IMG/VR virus record: IMGVR_UViG_3300024313_000009
Span: 1 to 54,894 of that record
Origin: a virus
Length of the DNA stretch: 54,894 nt
Strand: one strand, 5' to 3'
Under the pieces are notes generated by a model. That model was not told where the DNA came from and searched no databases. It saw nothing but the letters and a program-made list of their open reading frames with translations. Positions 8,335 through 15,625 of this stretch are shown piece by piece; the stretch's first letter is position 1; every line of letters begins with the position of its first letter. The translations under genes were made by a program, and so were the position numbers.

Positions 8335-9240
8335 ATGGGAAAATTAACAACAAAGGATTTAAAAGATGATAATCTTAAAGGTACGCAATGGATTGGTATA
8401 GTTGAAAATACTGATGATGATATCTTTGAAGGCCGATGTAGGATTAGAGTTTTTGGTAAAATGGACCAGAGAGAAGATCCAGAAGATCCAAGTAGTGCTT
8501 ACATAATGCCAACTGAATCTTTACCTTGGGCAAGACCATCAGTAGCATCTTCAGGTGGAAGTAACAGTGGAAGTGGTACCTTTTCAGTACCTAAACTAGG
8601 CACGATATTAAGGATAACATTTGACAATGGTAATTATTATTCTCCTGTATACCATGAGTCACTATACCCTTCTGATGAGACTAAGGCGGAGATAGAGGCG
8701 GCTTATCCTAATTCACATGTATTAATATATGATACAGCATTTGGGTTAACAGGGGATCTACAATCTGGTGATCCTGAAGTTACTAACGAAAGGGAGGGGG
8801 AACATATTAAAGTTTTCTTTACAGAAGAAAAAGGCTTAATGATGGATTACACGACAACAGAAGGTCCAACAACAGTAAATATAAAACCTGATAATTCAGT
8901 TGAAATAATAAATGCAAATGGAGATTCAATTGTAATGCTTAATGATGGAAATATAACATTTACTCATTCTGCTCAGTTTACAATTAATAGTGGTGCTAAT
9001 ACTGAAATTAATTGTGAAGATGCAATAATTAATTGTACTAACACCGTTGTAAATCATGCCTCATCTATTGAATTAGGACAAGGTGCAGTTGAAAAGGTAG
9101 TACTAGGAGATACATTTATGGCTCTATTTAATAAGCATACTCACATTGGAAACTTAGGGGCACCGACATCTCCACCACCAGCAACCGGTAATGCAATGAC
9201 TGCAAAAGAATTAAGCCAAAAGCAAGTTAAAACTCTATAA
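8335..9240 (+). CDS. Baseplate central spike protein (gp5-like OB fold plus beta-helix, no lysozyme)
   Basis: Residues about 1-110 fit the gp5/VgrG OB-fold: a GTQWIGIVENTDD start, then GRCRIRVFGKMD, a PWARP segment and a VPKLGTILRITFDNGNYYSP strand pair. Residues about 180-262 show short beta repeats (VEIINANGDSIVMLND, GNITFTHSAQFTI, TEINCEDAIINCTN) as expected for a triple-stranded beta-helix. A HTHIGNLGAPTSPP tail follows. T4 gp5 carries a lysozyme domain between OB fold and helix, but here the two follow almost directly, so the spike is non-enzymatic. It trimerises on the hub and pierces the outer membrane on contraction. The start at 8335 leaves only three bases after the previous stop. 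Confidence 0.8.
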   Translation: MGKLTTKDLKDDNLKGTQWIGIVENTDDDIFEGRCRIRVFGKMDQREDPEDPSSAYIMPTESLPWARPSVASSGGSNSGSGTFSVPKLGTILRITFDNGNYYSPVYHESLYPSDETKAEIEAAYPNSHVLIYDTAFGLTGDLQSGDPEVTNEREGEHIKVFFTEEKGLMMDYTTTEGPTTVNIKPDNSVEIINANGDSIVMLNDGNITFTHSAQFTINSGANTEINCEDAIINCTNTVVNHASSIELGQGAVEKVVLGDTFMALFNKHTHIGNLGAPTSPPPATGNAMTAKELSQKQVKTL

Positions 9241-9266
9241 ATATATAAATTAATAAAACTAAAAAC

Positions 9267-9596
9267 ATGGCATTAGTAAAACCTGTATTAGATACCGCTC
9301 TAACAAATACATTAAATGCAGCATTTGCAGCAGCAATGACTGACTTCGTTACTGTTATTAAAGCTAGCCCTGCAACCGGAAACGATTCCGAGGCTATAAA
9401 TTTAACTGCTGCAATAGCATCATCGTCATTAGTATTTTCTAATTTAGCAGGACCCGGTATTTCTACTGCTGTCGATGCATACATAAGGTCACAAACATTA
9501 ATTGTGCCACCAGGTCAACTTGTAACAACCGCAGGTTCTGCTGTTGCTCAGGCTGGTGCAACATCCGCACCTTCACCACCAATTCCTGTTTTATAA
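9267..9596 (+). CDS. Small Ala-rich protein beside the spike gene, 109 aa
   Basis: I do not recognise this family by name. The first two thirds are Ala/Thr/Ser-rich and helical (LNAAFAAAMTDFVTVIK). The end is a short beta and Pro/Ser/Ala-rich tail (IVPPGQLVTTAGSAVAQAG). It follows the spike gene by 26 bases. The position suggests a spike accessory, possibly a tip or chaperone, but there is no PAAR metal site (no His or Cys). The A-rich leader (ataaaactaaaaac) precedes the ATG. Confidence 0.6.
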   Translation: MALVKPVLDTALTNTLNAAFAAAMTDFVTVIKASPATGNDSEAINLTAAIASSSLVFSNLAGPGISTAVDAYIRSQTLIVPPGQLVTTAGSAVAQAGATSAPSPPIPVL

Positions 9597-9644
9597 TCTT
9601 AAACTATTTAATATCTAAAGGTATAATAATTAAATCTAAACCGA

Positions 9645-9655
9645 GTAATATATAA
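9645..9655 (+). promoter_or_regulatory. Promoter-like AT element before the S1-like gene
   Basis: The 88-base gap 9597-9684 holds gtataataat near 9621 and gtaatatataa at 9645-9655, 29 bases before the ATG at 9685. I see no terminator in the gap. Promoter activity is inferred from recurrence of the motif. Confidence 0.35.
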
Positions 9656-9684
9656 TCTATAATAACACTCTTAATAAAAAAATA

Positions 9685-10857
9685 ATGAACGAACAAGAAA
9701 TCACCATCCAATTAAGTGATGATCCATTTGACACTAAAGTAATTAAAGTTAAAGTACCTAAGGGAACTAAGTTAATGTCAACCGAGGCATATTCTGCTGA
9801 TGTGTTGGATATGTATGATATGAGCGATGAAGATGCTAAAAAGCTTCAAATGTCAGAAGAGAATAATAATTATATTACTCAAGCCGAGATTGCTTATATT
9901 AAAAAAGAAATACAAATTGTTGAAGGTGAAGAAAGAGAGGTCAAAACAGAGGCACTGGTTGACATATCTAGAAAAAATACAGCTGTATGTATTTTATCAA
10001 AAGAAGATCCGGATATAGTAGAACAATTAGAGGTTGGGATGATAGTAGATATTAAAGTTAAACATTCTAAACAAGGTACCTTATATGCTTCTATTAGTGA
10101 TGCATTAGACGAAGTTAAACGTAATGAAATTTATAATGCCATTGGAAATAAAACTATTGGGTTTACTGGTAAAGTAAAAGAACTTATTCATGGTGGTTAC
10201 TGGGTAGAAGTAGGCGGTGTTGAATGTTTTATGCCAGGTTCATTAGGCGGTTTAAATAAACTGCATAACTTTGAAAAATTAGTAGGTAAAGAAATTATCG
10301 TTATGCCTATAACTTATTCTAATGAAAAACAAACCATTGTCGTTTCCCATAGAGAATATCTAAGAACTATGATACCTTCTGCTGTGGAAAATCTTAGAGA
10401 AAATATTAAAGAGCATGTAACTGGGTTTGTTACAGGTGCAACTAAATTTGGTATATTTGCTGAATTTAACGATTGCTTAACCGGATTAATTCCTAAAAAT
10501 GAATTAGATGAATCTACATTAGAGAAGTTTAATAATAGAGATATTAAACCAGGTGATGAAATTGATTTTTGGACTAAAGAAATAATTTCGGAAAGAAAAA
10601 TAATACTTAGCCAAACCGGACCTAAGATAGATTTATGGGATGGTGCTGATGAGAAATACAAACCTATGATGGTCACTGAAGGTAAAGTTACTAAAGTTAC
10701 TAAGTATGGCGCATTTGTCGAATTAGAAAAAGGTATCAGTGGTCTTATTCATAAAACTAAACTTAAGAATACTGAACTTACAAAAGGCGACCTTGTAAAT
10801 ATTAAAATTGGTAGTGTGAATGTTAGTGATCGCAAGATTACAATGAACTTAGTATAA
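9685..10857 (+). CDS. Ribosomal protein S1-like RNA-binding protein (three clear S1 domains)
   Basis: Three S1 (OB-fold) repeats are visible: about residues 158-226 (GFTGKVKELIHGGYWVEVGG), 241-312 (GFVTGATKFGIFAEF, then LTGLIPKNEL) and 328-390 (TEGKVTKVTKYGAFVELEKG, then GLIHKTKL). Residues 88-140 look like a degenerate fourth. The pattern 'G-V-x-x-(G)-F-V-E-G-L-H' is diagnostic. Cellular bS1 has six (or four to five) repeats and brings mRNA to the 30S subunit, so this 390-residue version is short and has an unrelated acidic N-terminus of about 85 residues. It lies alone among baseplate genes behind its own promoter-like element. It probably binds RNA. Whether it joins ribosomes, protects transcripts or regulates phage mRNA is open. 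Confidence 0.85.
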   Translation: MNEQEITIQLSDDPFDTKVIKVKVPKGTKLMSTEAYSADVLDMYDMSDEDAKKLQMSEENNNYITQAEIAYIKKEIQIVEGEEREVKTEALVDISRKNTAVCILSKEDPDIVEQLEVGMIVDIKVKHSKQGTLYASISDALDEVKRNEIYNAIGNKTIGFTGKVKELIHGGYWVEVGGVECFMPGSLGGLNKLHNFEKLVGKEIIVMPITYSNEKQTIVVSHREYLRTMIPSAVENLRENIKEHVTGFVTGATKFGIFAEFNDCLTGLIPKNELDESTLEKFNNRDIKPGDEIDFWTKEIISERKIILSQTGPKIDLWDGADEKYKPMMVTEGKVTKVTKYGAFVELEKGISGLIHKTKLKNTELTKGDLVNIKIGSVNVSDRKITMNLV

Positions 10858-10862
10858 CATCC

Positions 10863-10895
10863 ATCCTGGTTTGGAATATATAAACAAATCAGGAT
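10863..10895 (+). promoter_or_regulatory. Late-promoter-like element inside a 10-bp inverted repeat
   Basis: atcctggttt (10863-10872) pairs with aaatcaggat (10886-10895): nine Watson-Crick pairs and one G-T. The 13-base centre contains gaatatataaa at 10874-10884, five bases before the ATG-proximal arm ends and 15 bases before the ATG at 10900. It could be an operator over a promoter, or an RNA hairpin ending the S1-like transcript and masking the next start. There is no T-tract, so it is not a standard terminator. Confidence 0.5.
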
Positions 10896-10899
10896 AAAT

Positions 10900-12198
10900 A
10901 TGTATTCTAACGAACAACTAAATGCTATACATTCTTCAAAGATAGGTTTTGAATTTGAGTTCTTTTCAAACGAAAACCTTGATCTTACTAAAGATAGTTT
11001 AGCACAAACCTTAAACAAGTCAATTAGAGTAGAAGAAAAAGCACATAGTGACTTTATACCTACTCAAGATATTTTTAAATTAGAACCAGATAACTCCGGT
11101 GGTACTGGAATGATTGAGTTAGTAACCGGTCCACTACCTTTTGTTGAAGCCAAATTAGTTATGGCTAAAACTTTAAAATGGATTAGAGAAAACGGTAAGA
11201 CTAATGAAAGATGCTCTATTCATATAAACATTGCGTTTGATGGAAAAAAGTTAGGACCTATTGTTAATATGTCAAAATTAGACGTAGGTAAATTTGTACT
11301 TAACTTTGATGAAAACAAAGTATATGAAGCCTTCCCAAACAGAAGAGATTCTGTTTATGCAAAATCTATAAAGTTTATTGTACCTTTAAGTGGTATGACT
11401 CAACCTTCACCAGAAAAAAATCTTTGGAAAAACTATATGTTTGTCAAAGAGAAGTATTATGGTATTAATTTTGAAAAGCTACAAAAAGGTTATATTGAAT
11501 TTAGATATCTTGGTGGTGCTGATTATGAAAAGAGGTATTCTACAATACTTTCAATGACCGAACATTTTATTACTTCATTATATGAAACTTTAGTTAACCC
11601 AAAATATAATGAATCTGATTTAAAGGTTTTGGATAAGATTTTAGAAAAGCATAAAACTGTTATTGAATCTTACCGAACATATTCTTCATTTAAAGAAAAA
11701 TTTCCTAATGTTCATTTAATGGTTGATCTTCAAACATATGATCAGCTTATTGAAATGTATTACCCTAAAATTAGAGAAAAGATTTTTGATTTAATTACTA
11801 GGGCTGATATGAATGAAGGTTTAATCAATTACGATAGTGATACCGGTAGAATTCAGATTAAAGATGCTAAGTTAATGAGATGTTTTGAAATAAACGGTGT
11901 TGATATTGTTGATTCAGTTATCCAAGGAAATATAGTTAATTGTGATATCTTTGGTTGTGACCTTAAAAACGCGTCAGTATTTGAATCTAATTTATTTGGG
12001 GCTACTATAGCCGAAGATTGCAAAATAGAAGAATCATATGTTAGTAGAAATGTAATATGTGAAGATAGTTATGTATTTGGTAAAAGAGGCGTTTTTAGTG
12101 GTGAAATGGTTGGTGGTATTTTTAGACAAGGTAGAGCAACAGGGCTTGCGAGGTTTAGTGATAAAACTGAAGTAATTGAAATAGAAAAAATTAAATAA
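10900..12198 (+). CDS. Amidoligase-like enzyme (COOH-NH2 ligase fold) fused to pentapeptide-like repeats
   Basis: The order of motifs matches the Amidoligase_2 group: GFEFEFFS at residues 16-23 (acidic metal/ATP strand), EPDNSGG near 62-68, IELVTGPL at 72-79, CSIHINIAF at 105-113, an FPNRRDSVY loop near 145-153 and IEFRYLGG at 199-206. This glutamine-synthetase-related fold joins carboxylates to amines using ATP. Family members are thought to make peptide-like metabolites or modify proteins. Residues about 320-408 differ: repeats of the type DIFGCDLKNASVFESNLFGA form a right-handed beta-helix-like tail of pentapeptide character. The substrate is unknown. It sits among baseplate genes, four bases before the next gene, which suggests late expression. 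Confidence 0.65.
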   Translation: MYSNEQLNAIHSSKIGFEFEFFSNENLDLTKDSLAQTLNKSIRVEEKAHSDFIPTQDIFKLEPDNSGGTGMIELVTGPLPFVEAKLVMAKTLKWIRENGKTNERCSIHINIAFDGKKLGPIVNMSKLDVGKFVLNFDENKVYEAFPNRRDSVYAKSIKFIVPLSGMTQPSPEKNLWKNYMFVKEKYYGINFEKLQKGYIEFRYLGGADYEKRYSTILSMTEHFITSLYETLVNPKYNESDLKVLDKILEKHKTVIESYRTYSSFKEKFPNVHLMVDLQTYDQLIEMYYPKIREKIFDLITRADMNEGLINYDSDTGRIQIKDAKLMRCFEINGVDIVDSVIQGNIVNCDIFGCDLKNASVFESNLFGATIAEDCKIEESYVSRNVICEDSYVFGKRGVFSGEMVGGIFRQGRATGLARFSDKTEVIEIEKIK

Positions 12199-12202
12199 AG
12201 AT

Positions 12203-13054
12203 ATGTCAAATAAAAGTTGGTGTAACCCAGATTCACAGGAATGCTTAGACGCGCTAATCAAAGAAATTAATGATGACTTAACAGTAGGTTGCCAAATACC
12301 TTTTACAGTACCTAAAAAAGAGTTGGCTCATATTATTAATAGAGCCAAAGATTATTTTTATAAAATATATGAAGATAGTGTAGAAGAAATGTATATTGCA
12401 TTACCTAAGTCTGCTTGGTATGAAAAAGATTTTAGGCAAGGCGTTAGTCATAGTAACGGTAGTAATAAATTAACAGAGAAGGATGTAAACAATCCTAGGG
12501 GTGTTGTAAAAATGCCTTCAACCGTTTGGGCAGTTAATAATGTATTTCAAATAAATGGATTCTCTGGTGAAGATGGTGGCTTTGGTGATAACTCATTTTC
12601 TGCAGGTGATCCGGATTTTTCATTAGATAAGTTTATTTACTCTGATGTGTATGGTGCTGGTATTGGATCCGAAGAATTAATGTACTATGTAATTAATTCT
12701 AAATTTATAGATAATGCAAGACAAGTTTTACAGGCTCAGATATCATACAATTATAATAGACTAACTAAAAAGTTTAGATTTATGGGGGAGTTACCAAATA
12801 AAGGTGCATGCATATTTCAGGTTTATAATACTATTCCTGATTGTGATCTTTTTCAAGATGAGGCTTTTATAAGATACTGTATAGGTATGGCTAAAATACA
12901 ATTATCTAGAATATTAGGTACATTTCAATTTAACTTACCTGGTAATATTACTATTAATTATGATTTGATATCTAGTGAGGGTAGAGAAGAAGTTGATGCT
13001 ATCGTTGAAGAAATAAAAGGTGATGAAGGTGTTGATTATTTTTTCACAGGATAA
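12203..13054 (+). CDS. Probable neck or baseplate structural protein, 283 aa
   Basis: No enzymatic motif is visible. An N-terminal helix pair (ELAHIINRAKDYFYKIYEDS, about residues 34-53) is followed by beta-rich segments. The protein ends in a region (GMAKIQLSRILGTFQFNLPG, then YDLISSEGREEVDAIVEE) whose form 'K-x-x-L-x-R-x-x-G-x-F-x-LPG-x-I-N-x-x-x-I-x-x-EG' I have seen in tail or neck proteins of large phages. I cannot name its T4 counterpart. It lies four bases after the amidoligase-like gene and just before gp25 and gp6, so an adaptor in the tail or baseplate is likely. Confidence 0.5.
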   Translation: MSNKSWCNPDSQECLDALIKEINDDLTVGCQIPFTVPKKELAHIINRAKDYFYKIYEDSVEEMYIALPKSAWYEKDFRQGVSHSNGSNKLTEKDVNNPRGVVKMPSTVWAVNNVFQINGFSGEDGGFGDNSFSAGDPDFSLDKFIYSDVYGAGIGSEELMYYVINSKFIDNARQVLQAQISYNYNRLTKKFRFMGELPNKGACIFQVYNTIPDCDLFQDEAFIRYCIGMAKIQLSRILGTFQFNLPGNITINYDLISSEGREEVDAIVEEIKGDEGVDYFFTG

Positions 13055-13083
13055 TTTATAATCTAAGACCCTCAAAAAATGTA

Positions 13084-13110
13084 GAGAATATATAATAAAA
13101 GAATATTCTC
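13084..13110 (+). promoter_or_regulatory. Late-promoter-like element overlapping an 8-bp perfect inverted repeat
   Basis: gagaatat (13084-13091) is the exact reverse complement of atattctc (13103-13110). The recurring gaatatataa element occupies 13086-13095. The second arm ends one base before the ATG of the gp25 gene at 13112. It could be a regulator site on the promoter or a hairpin at the ribosome entry site. Confidence 0.5.
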
Positions 13111-13111
13111 C

Positions 13112-13477
13112 ATGATTAAAGAAATATACAGTAGAGACATAGATGCACCGAAGTACAATGATGACGTCATTGAGGTGACTGATCAATTACAACAGCTTAT
13201 CCTTAAGATAGAGAATTGTTTGTTTACAAGACAAGGTGATGTACTAGGTTCTCCTAATATGGGATGTAATTTAGATGATCTTGTCTTTTCTTTAGTTTTA
13301 AATGAATCTGTTATTTCACAAAAGATAAGTAGTCAGATTCAAACATATTGCTTAAATAGCAGCAGTTCACAGTTTGGAATTGATGTAAGAGTTCAATTTT
13401 TTAGTGTGACAGAGCGAAACGGTTGTTTGGTTGATATTTATGTAAATGAACAAAGGGTCATTGGGGCTTTGTTTTAA
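13112..13477 (+). CDS. gp25: Baseplate wedge protein gp25-like
   Basis: The 121-residue length fits the gp25/GPW family (about 110-135). The family signature is present at residues 38-59 (FTRQGDVLGSPNMGCNLDDL, then VF): a short turn with G-x-P-x-x-G-x-x-L-x-x-L-x-F. The protein then shows the expected amphipathic helix and C-terminal beta hairpin (IDVRVQFFSVTERNGCLVDI). gp25 forms the core bundle with gp6 that closes the inner ring of the baseplate and nucleates sheath assembly. The gp6-like gene follows after 19 bases, the usual order in contractile injection systems. Confidence 0.85.
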   Translation: MIKEIYSRDIDAPKYNDDVIEVTDQLQQLILKIENCLFTRQGDVLGSPNMGCNLDDLVFSLVLNESVISQKISSQIQTYCLNSSSSQFGIDVRVQFFSVTERNGCLVDIYVNEQRVIGALF

Positions 13478-13496
13478 AATAAAAATAAAATAGTTA

Positions 13497-15353
13497 ATGT
13501 CATTTTTCAGTAAAACAAGAATAAAAGCAACAGAGTTATTTTTTGATGCTTTTCAATATTTACAGCGCCAGTATGATCAAGCCGGTGAAGTGTTTACGCC
13601 TGCATCACCATTTGGGCAAATTCTTACCGTGGTTGCCAACTTAGGGGAACTTATTTTATTTTACATTGAAGCGGTTGGGACAGAGCTTAACATTAGCAGA
13701 GCAAGAAATATAGAATCAATATACGGTTTATCAAGACTAACTGGGCATGATCCTACTAGAGGAATATCTGCGCAAGGTATAATTGGACTAAGATTAAATA
13801 CATCTGCAGCCACATTAGTTGAAGGCGACTTTGTACAAATATTAAATTATGCTGAGCTAGAAATTGGACAAAATGGTCTAAGTTATTTTATTAAGTTTGA
13901 TAGTGATTATATAAGATTAGAAAAAACAACAAGGTCATTTGTTAATGTTCAATTAATACAAGGTATAATTGAAGATCAAAAATTTACCGGAACTGGTGAA
14001 CCTTTACAAAGCTACAATTTAACTACCAAAGACCCAACAGATCAATATATGGTTGATGTACATGTAGATGGTAAATTATGGAAAAATGTTAATTCTTTAT
14101 ATGACATGAATAATGGCGAAGAATGTGTTATGATAAAAACTAGTGTTAATGGTGGCTTAACTTGTTTCTTTGGAAATAATCAATTTGGCCAACCTCCTGC
14201 ATTAGGATCTATAATAAAAGTTACTTATGTAAAGACCAGAGGATCTGCTGGTAATATTGGTGGAAAGAATTTAGATATGAAATTTAAAACCCCAGGAACA
14301 GATTCTACAGGAGAAGAAATAGATCTTAATGAAGTGTTATCTTTAAACATTGTTCGTAATCCTATATTTGGTTCAGATAGCGAAGACCCTACATTTACAA
14401 GGTTAATTGCGCCATACCAAAGTAATTCATTTGTATTAGCTAATCCTAATAATTATATTTACTATCTAAGTAAGTATGATTACTTTTCTTTTGTAGACGC
14501 ATATAATACAAAGGATGATCAATATTTAGATGATGACAATATTATATACTTATTTTTAATACCGGATATTGCTAAAAAGATAACAAGTGATAAAGATTAT
14601 TTTAGTGTTCCTGTAGATGAATTCTCAATGACACCTGACGAAAAAGAAATGGTATATGAAATTCTAAATGAAAGTGGCCGACAGATAGTTACTGCTGAAG
14701 TTAGAATTAATGATCCTATAATTAAAAGGTATGCATTAAATATTGTTTTGAGATATGTTGAAGGATTTGATAAAGATGAAATTCATGCATCCATTAGAGA
14801 ACAACTTAGTACTTATTTTATATACATAAACAGGAGAGATAGAATTCCAAGATCCGACTTAATTTCAATTATTGAAAACGTAGATGGTGTAGATTCTGTT
14901 AATGTATTTTTTATATCCGAAGCTAATGAAAAGGCTATGGCCGATGGGTTTTATGAAATTCCTGTTTATGGCACAGATCCTGTAACAGATCAAAAAGTAT
15001 TAATAGAAACCAAGAAGGTAATGCTTAAAGGTGATGAGGATCCTCAAATAGGATTAGATGAATTTGGTGATGTAATTATTGGCCCTGAAGATTTGGCTAT
15101 TATAAGAGGTGGTTGGGATGATAGGAATGGAACTTTTTATGAAAGCATACCTAATAAGAATACAATAAGTTCTCTTAATATTTTCTTTAAAGGTACTATT
15201 CCAAATAACCTTTATAATAAAACTCAACAGTCTAAGTTTCAAGATTTAAAAAGAACTAGAGGAACAACTATTGCAACATCAGGAAACTCAAGAAGTACAA
15301 ATACTGGAAGGTTAAAAGATAACCCTACATTAAAAGCAATACAAGGAAAGTAA
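13497..15353 (+). CDS. gp6: Baseplate wedge protein gp6 / baseplate J-like
   Basis: The 618 residues compare with 660 for T4 gp6. The N-terminal helical part (about 41-86: FGQILTVVANLGELILFYIE, then RARNIESIYGLSRLTGH) matches the start of gp6/J-family proteins, where 'A-R-x-x-x-S-I-x-G-L-x-R-L-x-G' precedes the beta domains. The later region (about 400-470, VRINDPIIKRYALNIVLRY, then IREQLSTYF and RIPRSDLISIIENVDGVDSV) matches the J-type C-terminal module. gp6 dimers build the inner baseplate ring with gp25 and gp53. Adjacent to gp25 and followed by a short gene, it is the anchor point for reading this module. Confidence 0.85.
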   Translation: MSFFSKTRIKATELFFDAFQYLQRQYDQAGEVFTPASPFGQILTVVANLGELILFYIEAVGTELNISRARNIESIYGLSRLTGHDPTRGISAQGIIGLRLNTSAATLVEGDFVQILNYAELEIGQNGLSYFIKFDSDYIRLEKTTRSFVNVQLIQGIIEDQKFTGTGEPLQSYNLTTKDPTDQYMVDVHVDGKLWKNVNSLYDMNNGEECVMIKTSVNGGLTCFFGNNQFGQPPALGSIIKVTYVKTRGSAGNIGGKNLDMKFKTPGTDSTGEEIDLNEVLSLNIVRNPIFGSDSEDPTFTRLIAPYQSNSFVLANPNNYIYYLSKYDYFSFVDAYNTKDDQYLDDDNIIYLFLIPDIAKKITSDKDYFSVPVDEFSMTPDEKEMVYEILNESGRQIVTAEVRINDPIIKRYALNIVLRYVEGFDKDEIHASIREQLSTYFIYINRRDRIPRSDLISIIENVDGVDSVNVFFISEANEKAMADGFYEIPVYGTDPVTDQKVLIETKKVMLKGDEDPQIGLDEFGDVIIGPEDLAIIRGGWDDRNGTFYESIPNKNTISSLNIFFKGTIPNNLYNKTQQSKFQDLKRTRGTTIATSGNSRSTNTGRLKDNPTLKAIQGK

Positions 15354-15354
15354 T

Positions 15355-15624
15355 ATGAATAAATTTACAGAAAAAAGAAAAGGTATGCCTAGTGTTTATA
15401 AAGCAACATACGAAGAAGGATGGGAATTAAAAAACTTAGGTAATGACTATAATGAAAATTTAATGAGAAATTCATTTTCAAATTATATGTTCAGAAACGA
15501 GAGACTCTCAACCTTTTTAGATTCTTACTTAAAACCAATTATGACATTTTGGATTAATAAAGTAAAATATCTTAGAATTTATTATAACTTCGGTGTACCT
15601 AAAGATTACCAAAAAATAAATTAA
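15355..15624 (+). CDS. Small basic protein between gp6-like and gp7-like genes, 89 aa
   Basis: The start follows the previous stop by one base and the stop precedes the next start by one base, so this is a real gene in a tight operon. The protein is basic and aromatic (SNYMFRNERLSTFLDSYLKP, about residues 42-61) with no recognisable motif. Its position between two wedge proteins suggests a small wedge connector. I do not recognise the family. Confidence 0.7.
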   Translation: MNKFTEKRKGMPSVYKATYEEGWELKNLGNDYNENLMRNSFSNYMFRNERLSTFLDSYLKPIMTFWINKVKYLRIYYNFGVPKDYQKIN

Positions 15625-15625
15625 G

